In this document: positions 47,520 to 57,081 of the stretch, piece after piece
Numbering within the stretch: the first letter of the stretch is position 1
Layout of the letters: the number at the start of each line of letters is the position of its first letter
Source: Escallonia rubra
Lineage: Eukaryota > Streptophyta > Magnoliopsida > Escalloniales > Escalloniaceae
Direction of reading: 5' to 3'
Assembly (NCBI GenBank): GCA_033065855.1
Contig: JAVXUO010002106.1
Span: 64,501 to 128,500 of the forward strand
Length of the DNA stretch: 64,000 nt
Notes under the pieces: model-generated
What the model saw: only the letters and a program-made list of their open reading frames with translations
Database searches by the model: none
What the model was told of the DNA's origin: nothing
Made by a program: the position numbers and the translations under genes

Positions 47520-50500
47520 ACCTGAATATGATATGCTTCGTATTCTGGCTCGAACTCATCGCCATTTGTCATTCGCATGCTCATGAGTTGATCTATTTTG
47601 ATCCATTTTTCAGAGGGTAAAATTCCTAGTCGTGCCATGCAATAGAATGCTCCAGTATCTACTAAAGCATCTATATTAAAAGGGTGACAACCCTAGAAGT
47701 CAAAAATTAATTCTATATAAGAATTGTTTGGACTTACCGCCATCTGTTTATTATTCATTTTTTCGGACCTTCTTTTCCCTTTGGTGATACTCATAATGTC
47801 TTGAATACCCTCTTCAAGCTCATCTCCTGTCAAGCCTTTTTCTTTAAGATTCTTCTTGACAGTGTCATTTATTGATGTTGTGGTCATTACATGTATAGTT
47901 TCTACACGTGATGACATACTTCGTCTGATTGAAATGGTAACTGTTTTGTACCCTATAATGTCTTCATCAGAACTATCTTCTTCTTTGATAGCTTCTTCTA
48001 CCATTTTTTCCTTTTCTTTGCCTTTTGGATTTGTAGACATGAAAGGTATAGAAGAGACAAAATGTCTCCTCGGTTCTTCAAGGATTACAACACCTTTATT
48101 TTATCTAATCTGCATATGTTCTAGTTGTTTACTTGCTAATCCTTCTCCTATCACCTATTTTTTAAGCCATGATAGTTGCTTTGGATTTATCTTCCTTGCT
48201 TTTATGGCTTGGACATTACTACTTGTTTGTCCAAATAGTTTCACTTCGTTGTTTAGCGTTTTACTTAGTGAATTTATGATGTTTACCACTCTGTAGACTA
48301 GGTGATATTATACTGCAATATTTTTGTAGATTTCTCGTAATTCGGTCATGCTTTAAGTCTGAATCATCAGTCATAATGTTTTATTATGATAAGGATCTTT
48401 CAAAGACATGAAATAGTTTGGTGTAGTTTTAAACCAAACTGGTCCATTATACAAGTTACTTTGGATACCTCCTAGTAAGGCTTTTTCAACAGTTTTTCAC
48501 CGATTGTCTGTCAAACCACAGATTATTGGTGTATCTCTGCCATCTATGAATAATGGACAAAGACTAACTTGTATCATATTAATATGGACATAGTGATATC
48601 ATTTTCTAAGGTATTGTTTTACTTTATCTATCTTGAAGATAGGAATGTTTAGTATTCTTTCTTCAGTTTGACCTATCAAGGTTTCTCCTTCGGAGATCTC
48701 TACATTCATCTTACTCTTGAATCTAAATATGGAGTTTTTGTATATTTTTCTAAACGTGATTTTAGGTATCTCCCAATGGTTTATAGTAGAACTGGGACTT
48801 TCTTCCTCAATTGATTCACTCTGACTAATTATGTTATTAGATCAAGGAATCATCTATTATTCATGGTCGTGGGTCTCTAACATCATGAAGATCGTGCCTA
48901 TGCCTTTTAAAGTTTTGTTTAAACTTTCTTCATCATCTGATGTGGTTTCATCATCAGACTCGTAGTCGTATTCTGAAACAAGCTCTTCTACTTCATCTTT
49001 AGAATCTAATTCGTATTCCCATGTTGGCTCGTATCTTTCTTCAGTAAATAAGAAAGATCTTATATTTTGTTTAAAGAACATTTATTTGCATAATGTCCTT
49101 TTTTGCCACCTAACCAGTAACAATCACACTGTTCTGGTGATTTTCCTTTTGGACGTGAAGGTTTTTTATACGGAATATTAGATTTCTTTCTAATATATCT
49201 TTCCCATGGTTTTGTTTTTCTCTTGATGGATTAAATTTTCTTTTCTGAAATTTTTTTCATTTCTTCACATATTTTTTTTTCGTTTCCAAGCATCTTCTTC
49301 TCGAATTTTTTCTTCGTGAAGTTTGGTTTCTTTTCACATATATAGTTGTTTACCATGTTATCGACTTTAGAACAATAGTCGTAACTCATATTAGCCTTTT
49401 CATATCTTTTATTGCATGTCCTTTAGTAGAATATTTCTTTAGAACTTCTTCTACAGTTGTAATACTTCCTCCTAAGGAATCATAAAGCATTCCGTCGTTT
49501 GGGAGTTCAGTAAATTTTTTTTCTGCTAACTCGTCCCATGATTTAGGGACTTTAGCAATAAATTGCTTTTGCCAATAGAGGCTGTATCTGAGTTCTAACT
49601 TGCAAAAGTATTTTTTATATTTATAAGTATAATTTTTAAAATAGCACATGTCACATATTTGTAGTTTTGTCAAATTTGTGAAAGCATAATTTTTCTTGAA
49701 TACATATGTTATTTATAGATATGCCGCATAACTCTCATTTGAGGTTATCTGCATAAAACATTATCTTTTCTTCAGAAATATTAAGCTTGCTCTGGGCTTC
49801 AACTATCATTTCGTTATCTACTTTGTTATTCCAAAACCTAGTTGTGTTTCCTCGCAAGGTTGCTCGAATAAAATGTTTCATTGCATGCCTTTCTGTTAAA
49901 TTACCATCTATTATGACAATTCTCAAGACTTGTGCCCAATTATCGATTGTTTCGTCAATATTTGAAATACAATCGATATCAAGATATATACCATATTGAT
50001 TTACGGGCTCATTTTTTCCATTTTTTGGGACAAATTCTTGTTTTAAATTTGTCCTTATAGAGGCGTTATTAAATTTAGAATTTCTTTCTAAATTTAATTC
50101 TGGATTTCACGCTCCTACGTAGTTTGGATCGGTTTCTCCGTTCCATATATGCATATCAGTAAACGCTTTATTTACTTCTGATATGGCTCTTTTTTCTTCT
50201 TGTTTATATTGATGTTCTTTTAGAACAGATGGATTTATTTCATCCATCATTGGTTTTTTTAATGATTTTTCTTTTTCTACTTTGTCTAAAAAGTCGTTTA
50301 TTATTTTTTCTATTTCTTCTACACCCATTCCCTTTACTGGATCTTTGGTGTCTTTTGAGCCACTCAAAAAGGGTTTTCTTTCGCCTTCACTACCATTGTA
50401 TACTATAACCTCTTTAAATACATATGAAGTTTCGTTGCAGTAATATTTATTGGTAGTGTCATAACTTCCAAAGTTTGATACGAAGTTATCTGAGTTTATG

Positions 50501-50760
50501 ATGTGGTTTTTACTTCCTAACCCTTTATCTGAATTGTGTAATTCAACTAATATCTGAGATGTTATCTTGTCTAGAGATCTACAGATATTTAAAGTTTCAT
50601 GAGATACATCCATTATTTGATTTAATAATCCTGTTATCTCAGTTTTTCCAACTCCATGGTCTAAGTGTATAATTCATGTCATATGATTTAATAAACAAGG
50701 AATTTTCATGAGTTTTTCGGTTGAGTCTCGCCTTTGATTAGGCTTTGATACCAGTTTTGT
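47520..50760 (-). mobile_element. Endogenous caulimovirid (plant pararetrovirus) fossil
   Basis: On the minus strand, from right to left: a tRNA-Met primer site (TGGTATCAAAGCC, about 50743-50755), a virion/coat-protein region (about 50613-48860), a movement-protein region of the 30K type (about 48840-48150) and an aspartic protease (DTGA, about 47540-47690). The coat region ends in a CCHC finger of the caulimovirid style and an acidic Glu/Asp tail. The movement region includes DTPIICGLTDNR and LLGGIQSNLYNGPVW. The order coat, movement, protease resembles cavemoviruses and solendoviruses rather than badnaviruses. Reverse transcriptase is not seen. The copy is clearly broken, with about ten or more breaks, and old; no age can be computed without paired LTRs. 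Confidence 0.75.
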
Positions 50761-50950
50761 GTGGCCAAATTCTCCTTTGGTCAGGAAATACATGTTCTAA
50801 TATTGAGAAAGGTCAATTTTTAGTCTTTAAAGAAATATGAAGTATTTTAAAGGTAGTGCTTATAAGTTGAGGGGCTGAAAATGAAATTAACCAGACAGCT
50901 GGCAACTTAACTCTTAAGTTAGGTTGTCAGCGCTAGTAACAAATCATCTC

Positions 50951-50952
<2 letters not shown>

Positions 50953-51003
<51 letters not shown>

Positions 51004-51020
51004 CACACACACATACATAT
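50953..51020. repeat. (TA)n plus (CA)n microsatellite
   Basis: About 41 bp of TA followed by ACACAC. It separates the caulimovirid from a Gypsy remnant. Confidence 0.95.
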
Positions 51021-51107
51021 AGGTTCCCAGCGAAGTTGTCATTGTAGCGAACCACCTCGAAAAAAATCCTCTTGGAAAAGGCTCTAAGAATTTTAGGAGT
51101 CGCCATC
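51021..51107 (-). mobile_element. Gypsy primer-site and leader fragment
   Basis: On the minus strand TGGCGACTCC sits at 51096-51105. It matches the first ten bases of a tRNA-Arg primer site (TGGCGACTCCGCTGGGG), used by Ogre/Tat-type Gypsy elements. The leader continues leftward to the microsatellite. Its LTR resumes on the far side of solo LTR 2, which interrupts the junction. Confidence 0.55.
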
Positions 51108-51829
51108 TGATGCCAAGGAAAGTGGGTTCGTACTTACGTGGAGGTGCCACAAAGGCTGCAGTCCGAGTCAGCTTCCAAGTATGTAAAGTGAGAGACAGCA
51201 AGGGTGGAACAAGGGCAGAGACCAAGGGCTTCCCAGACAGAGCTTGAGGGTGGCAGTGCTGCGAGGGCGATGACACAGGGTGAATACACGACGACAGTCA
51301 CAGTCTGATGCTTAGGTCCAGAGTCAGGGTCATGTATGTTTCTCTCGCTAGAATTCTAGAGTGAGAAAGTGAAAATGTTCTGAAAATGTCCAAATGTTAT
51401 CTCCTCAAATGAATTCTCAAGACCTCTATTTATAGAGATTAAGAAGATAATGTCATAAACCGAAAAGTAGCGCTCCCCGGGAATGACACGTCACCGGGGG
51501 GTCCACGGGTGCCGGTGCTCCATGTCAGATCGCATATTCAACCGGCCTGCTCCTCACAGCGTCGCTCTGTCTGTCTGGAAAGACTGGCTCCCACCGCATC
51601 GGTGTGGCCAGAGAACCCCCTTGATCTAGCCTCCAATCCAAGCCCTTGCGGAGTCCCACAGGCCTGGCAGCGGTGGGGAAGTCCCGACGCCCAACTGCCA
51701 GGTGAACTAGGCGCGATGCCCTCCGAAGACCTGCTCCCGTCTCGGAGTGACCCGTGGGTCATAGTCCCTAGGGGTGCCGACGCAAGCCCCTAGTGCCGGA
51801 GCACGTAGGCCAGTCACGCAGGCACCCTG

Positions 51830-52525
51830 ACGGAGATAGTGTCCTGGAGGAGTCGTCTATTCCGCAGGCCAAGGTAGCATCCCGGAGGAGCCGTCTACCC
51901 GGCCGGCCAAGGTAGCATCCCGGAGGAGCCGTCTACCTGGCAGAAGGGGAGTTGAAGAGCTCCCTGGCAGAGATAGTGTCCCGGAGGAGTCGCCTATCCC
52001 TACGGGTGAGTCCTTATGCCGGAGCACTTGTAGCGAGTCAAGGTAGCATCCCGGAGGAGCCGTCTACCCGACTGGCCGAGGTAGCATCCCGGAGGAGCCG
52101 TCTACCTGGCGGAAGGGGAGTTGAAGAGCTCCCTGGCAGAGATAGTGTCCCGGAGGAGTCGCCTATCCCCGCGGGTGAGTCCGTATGCCGGAGCACTCGG
52201 AGCATGTCAAGGTAGCATCCCGGAGGAGCCGTCTACCCGACTGGCCGAGGTAGCATCCCGGAGGAGCCGTCTACCTGGCGGAAGGGGAGTTGAAGAGCTC
52301 CCTGGCAGAGATAGTGTCCCGGAGGAGTCGCCTATCCCCGCGGGTGAGTCCTTGTGCCGGAGCACCCGGAGCACTCGGAGCACGTCAAGGTAGCATCCCG
52401 GAGGAGCCGTCTACCCGACTGGCCGAGGTAGCATCCCGGAGGAGCCGTCTACCTGGCGAAAGGGGAGTTGAAGAGCTCCCTGGCAGAGATAGTGTCCCGG
52501 AGGAGTCGTCTATCCCCGCGGGTGA
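51830..52525. repeat. ~169-bp tandem repeat in solo LTR 2
   Basis: About four units carry GTTGAAGAGCTCCCTGGCAG near 51950, 52119, 52288 and 52466. Each contains several GGTAGCATCCCGGAGGAGCC sub-repeats. Open frames across them are artefacts. Confidence 0.9.
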
Positions 52526-52919
52526 TGTATACTCCGGAGAGTGGGTGGACGCATGTTCGATGACCAAGGCAAGGTGCGCATGGTGTGATGAATGAGTGTG
52601 GTGCCCGGGGTCATGATGACATGATTGTGGCGCATGGGCGCGATGAAGTGAGTAAGGTGCCGGGAGCACGTCTATGTCAATGGCGCGGCGCATGGGCGCG
52701 ACGGAGTGCGTGAGGTGCCGGGGGCACGTTTGTGTCAATGATGGCGTGGGCGCGACAAAGTGCTTATGGTGCCGGGGGCACGGTAGTGTGACAGGGAGCC
52801 TGAAGGCACGACTGTATCAGCGGCGCGGCGCACGGGCGCGGCGGAGTGTTGGAGTGTGACGCCCGGACGTCGGTGACGGGGGTCACGGAGACGACGTCCG
52901 GACGACGGATGATGAGCAT

Positions 52920-53365
52920 CGTGGAGTTGTGTCTGGGCGACGGGGGTCGCGGAGTTGTGTCTGGGCGACGGGGGTCGCAGAGTTGTGTCCGGGCGACGGG
53001 GTCGCAGAGTTGTGTCCGGGCGACGGGGGTCGCAGAGTTGTGTCCGGGCGACGGGGGTCGCGGAGTTGATAGACGACGGAAGTTGCGAAGTTGATGGACG
53101 ACGGACGTCGTGAAGTTGATGTACGAACGGACGTCGGGAGGTTGTTGCAGGACGGACGTCGCGAGGTTGATGTACGAACGTCCGTAAGGTGATGCACGAC
53201 AGACGTCGCGAGGTTGATGTACGAACGTCCGTAAGGTGATGCACGACGGACGTCGCGAGGTTGATGTACGAACGTCCGTAAGGTGATGCACGACGGACGT
53301 CGCGAGGTTGATGTACGAACGTCCGTAAGGTGATGCACGACGGACGTCGCGAGGTTGCAAGGCCT
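52920..53365. repeat. ~31-bp and 47-bp tandem repeats in solo LTR 2
   Basis: First come about five units with GTTGTGT(C/T)(C/T)GGGCGACGGGG (52925-53065). Then about four 47-bp units contain GACGTCGCGAGGTTGATG followed by TACGAACGTCCGTAAGG (53150-53360). Confidence 0.9.
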
Positions 53366-53616
53366 CTTGAAGAGAAGTGAAAAATGTTAAGTATGGAGAC
53401 CAAAGGCCAACCCTTGGGCAAGTGTCATGGCGCGTCGACGGGCGACGGGCGAAGTGCGACGATCGAAGCGTCATGAGGCTTGGTCACGTTCCTTGAGCGT
53501 GCATGCTTTGACCGGTTGTGAGCGTTGAAAATGTATGTTGCTTGTGCGGACGTGTCATGCAAAATGGGACCGTAGTGGGCCTTTGGGTGCGACCAGAATA
53601 GGTTGGGAACACCATC

Positions 53617-54350
53617 TTATTTTATTAAACAAAAAGAAAATCAGAAAAATCCTAAAAATGACTCTAAAATATCCAAAGACTAACTAGTCTCTTGAAAATA
53701 GAAGAACGGATTTGGGGACTAAGTTATATGATGGGAAGGATCCTTTCAGTCTCTACTTTATTTTTATACACTAATTCTAATGTTGTGTTATCGTTGGCCT
53801 ATGTATCCGGTCAGACAAACCGAATCAAAAACATCGTAGTTCGAGCCAAACCCTATGGGTGGCGACCTACACTTTGGTGTTAGACTCAAAATATGAAATA
53901 AGTGAAAACACTCTTTTTAATATATTATGGAAATGGAAATGTGATCACGGAAAAGGGAATTACTCTAGGCTATTAATATTAAACTAGCCTATAAAGCAGT
54001 AAATATACCTCTCGAATGCACTTGCCTAGAAGAGTCGGGAACACTTTGAGACGGATCCATGTTGCAAGTGATTTGACAATGTATAGATATAATATATAAA
54101 GTGTTAAATTCTCGTAATCATGATCTACCACTTCTAAGAGAAATGGTATAAAAGCTCTAAAGAGAAAAAGCTTGTTCTTGAAAATGTAGCCTAAAGACCT
54201 TATTTATAGAGGTTTAGGATGTCAGAAATGATAAAGATAACCACTCAATCTATGATCTGGAGATAAAGCAAAATATTTGATAATAATTGCAAGATGAAAA
54301 AAAGTCAACTAACTGATCAGTGTGTCGAAAACTAGTAGGTTCATCCCATA
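53617..54350 (-). mobile_element. Older Gypsy LTR fragment
   Basis: If solo LTR 2 and one CCATC are removed, this sequence abuts the tRNA-Arg primer site. It contains GATGGGAAGG near 53731, like the conserved GGGGAAGG block of Ogre/Tat-type LTRs, and a minus-strand TATAAATA at 54200-54209. The outer boundary is not defined, so the end given is approximate. Confidence 0.4.
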
Positions 54351-55059
54351 ATTTTTGTATATTTTTTTCCAAACTTCAGGACATTATCTGCCTCTAATGC
54401 AATAATTATCTCTGGTTTAACATGTACCAGATTCGAAAATTATCTCTATGTTTTATGTAAATCAAGCATTAGGATAAGTCGCAAATAGTTCTAAAATCTC
54501 CTAAGAAAATCATTCTTATACATATGGACTGGACCCACCTAAATGGACCTGACTAAGCCCAATTAATTGACTTGACAGTTAGACTGGAATGGACAATTAG
54601 ACTGGACTCGACAACTGGACTGGACTGGACAACTATTTGACTTAATTACATAAATTAAGTTTAATATACTATTTGGCCTACACCCATAATAATAAACTTT
54701 GATTACTTATAAAGCCCAATAATTAGTAAATTAAAATGACTACAAAACTAGGATTGAAGCAGCTAATCCCATGCATATTGTATGTACATCTGGTCGCACA
54801 AATTGCGTAATATCAAAAGTAGCTAGGAGGTAAGTGATTAGGGTTTGTGAACTAATTTGACGCATGTCAGATAAGACTCATAAACCAAAACAACCTAGTT
54901 AGGGCTTTTTTATGTCTTCCACTCAAATTGTAACGAAATTACAAGCTACTTTTAGTGCATATGCGGTTCATCATTGTAATTTTGTGGATAACTCTTTTTA
55001 TATTCTGGCTTTATAAGCTTGAAGTTTGGTTATTGCGGTCCAACAGAAATTTCAAATTA
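54351..55059. other. AT-rich spacer
   Basis: No gene was seen. A loose repeat of GACTGGACTGGACAA-type words lies at 54525-54640. It may include the outer end of the Gypsy LTR fragment. Confidence 0.4.
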
Positions 55060-55068
55060 TAAAAGACA

Positions 55069-56256
55069 GGGAAATTTGCAGAAACCACCATCGTGGTTTG
55101 GGTCAGTTGCAAAAAGACCCCCGCAGTTTCAAAAGTTGCAAAAAGACACCTGAGGTTAAAAATGTGTTGCATCCGTCAAGAAACGTTACGGAATCAATGA
55201 ATTGCCTAAACTACCCCTGTATATAACAACCTCATTTACATCTCTCACACAAAAAGCACTAATTTCTTCTCAAATCCTACCAAAACATAACCATAGCCAT
55301 CACCTCATAAACCAAAGCTCACTCACCACCACCGCCTGTTTGCAACCACCCAGCCTCGTCACCTTCGGTGCTGGCAGCCCCATTACCGTGCACCGCCAGC
55401 GTAAGCATCTTCATTGTTGGAACACATTTGCACCGCTAGCCCCATCAACCACCACTTGCGCCACCAACCACCACTTGCGCCGCCAGCCCCATCAACAACC
55501 TACGGAACCACCAGCCTCGTTACCGTGCACCTCCGGCGTCCCTTCATTGCTGGAACAAACTTGCGCCGCCAGCCCCATCAACAACCTACAGAACCGCCAG
55601 CCCCGTTACCGTGCACCTCCGGCGTCCCTTCACTGCCGGAACAAACTTGTGCCGCCAACCCACCAACCTCCACTTGTGCCGTTACCGTGCGCCGCCAACC
55701 CACCAACCTCCGTTTGTGCTAATACCGTGCTCCGCCACCCCCATCAATCCCATCTTGCTCCATCGCCAAACCCACCATCGAGCCCCAATCACCCAGATCT
55801 ACAATCACCCATCAAACCCACCATCGAGCCCAGACACTTGCACCACAGCCACCAGCCCCAATCACCCATCAGAATCCTAGTCATGTCCACAATTTAAATG
55901 AAAAAAACCCTAGATCTACAATTTTGAAGCCGCAAATTGATTCACCAGAGCAATTGTAATTAATGAAAATGGAAATGGAAATTGATGCAATCTGAAAATG
56001 AAAATGAAAATTGATTTAATTGTAATTAAAAGGGTGGGTCAAAGAGATCTATCCAAGGGCAAAAACGGGTTTCCAATGGGTATTTGGCAATGCTACTTGC
56101 CATCCAGGCGCGTTTACCCCAAATGTTGTTAAAAGAGACGGGTTTATTGACGGATGCAACACATTTTTAACCTCAGGTGTCTTTTTGTAACTTTTGAAAC
56201 TGCAGGGGTCTTTTTGCAACTGACCCAAACCACGAGGGTGGTTTCTGCAATTTCCC
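55069..56256. mobile_element. MULE-8, non-autonomous Mutator-like element
   Basis: The element is 1,188 bp with inverted ends of about 130 bp (GGGAAATTTGCAGAAACCAC against its reversed partner GGGAAATTGCAGAAACCACC). A perfect 9-bp duplication TAAAAGACA lies at 55060-55068 and 56257-56265. The core is C-rich with ~65-80-bp tandem repeats (about 55430-55740; CCGTTACCGTGCACCTCCGG and CCCCATCAACAACCTAC). Pro/Ser/Thr-rich open frames there are from the repeats. There is no transposase. It ends about 825 bp upstream of the PLATZ start codon. Confidence 0.9.
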
Positions 56257-56265
56257 TAAAAGACA

Positions 56266-57081
56266 GGTCTGTAATAACGAATTTGCAAAATCTTGTTCTT
56301 GAAGTACTTAAAGACGAAATGTGCCTTACCCAGAGTATTTAATACTTAGATATCTCGAATGAAATGCTTAATTATATGGCACACCTCATTTTTGCGAGTT
56401 TTTTTTTTTTTTTAGTGTTCAGAGATAAGATAATATTACAAATCAATTTACATACACCATACTATTAGAATATCCAAAAACTAACTATAAACATCCTAAC
56501 ATATTTGTCCTTCATATCTAAGCTCGTCAGGATAGATGGTCAGTAAATAAGTGTTACATTGAAGTACATTTGTGATCCAAAATTTAAATCTAACCGCTTA
56601 TTTTTTGGTACCAAATAAGCAACGGTTGAAGATCTTGTTAATTGGCGGGAAACTACAAAAATGCCACGCGTCGTGTATCTACCGCACATATTTTGCCGTG
56701 ATCAGCCAGGAGGCCCAACTCACAATCAACGGCTGCGGTTAAGTTTCAGGGCACCAATTAATTCCCCCCGCCCAACACCATCTTTAAAAAGCTTCTACAG
56801 GGAGAAACCCCTTTGATTTCACTCTCAATTCATCTCATCTTTTTAAGATTTTCTGATTTTTTTTTTCCCTTGCGCTCTGCATTGCATCCCCAAATCATCT
56901 CCACCTACAAAGGAAGGAGAGAGAGAGAGAGAGAGAGAGAGGAATCATTGAGACCTCGTTTTGCCTCTGTTTTTGGTTTCCCCCAAAACCCTGTTTTTCG
57001 TACCTTACGCTCTTTTCAACCCATTGGAATCTCTCTCTGCCTCTTGAATTCAACTACTGCATCAAGCCCAGATCAAGACGA
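56266..57081 (+). promoter_or_regulatory. PLATZ promoter and 5' UTR region
   Basis: A TTTAAAAAGC TATA-like element lies at 56782-56791, and a GA microsatellite (about 56916-56941) in the presumed leader, as is common in plant 5' UTRs. An open frame from 56813 to 57088 overlaps the real start in another frame and could act as an upstream ORF. The DNA between 56266 and 56780 is AT-rich without clear features. Confidence 0.45.

Larger units (their letters stand above)
51108..53611 (-). mobile_element. Solo LTR 2, same family as solo LTR 1
   Basis: The unit is 2,504 bp, starts TGATGCCAAGGAAAG and ends GGTTGGGAACA, flanked by a perfect 5-bp duplication CCATC (51103-51107 and 53612-53616). The first ~400 bp and the last ~100 bp align well with solo LTR 1. 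A minus-strand TATAAATA lies at 51425-51434, about 320 bp from the end. The U3 is again filled with GC-rich tandem repeats, but mostly different ones. Confidence 0.85.

Noticed and set aside
51096-51107. Primer site belonging to solo LTR 2 as a complete element
   Set aside because: The 5-bp duplication CCATC on both sides shows solo LTR 2 ends at 51108, so the primer site belongs to an older element.
51830-53365. Regularly spaced repeats that might suggest a CRISPR-like array
   Set aside because: Units are contiguous without unique spacers, lie within a solo LTR, and the genome is a plant.
52735-53474. 228- and 236-codon minus-strand open frames
   Set aside because: Arg/Ser/Pro repeats produced by the ~31-bp and 47-bp tandem repeats of solo LTR 2.
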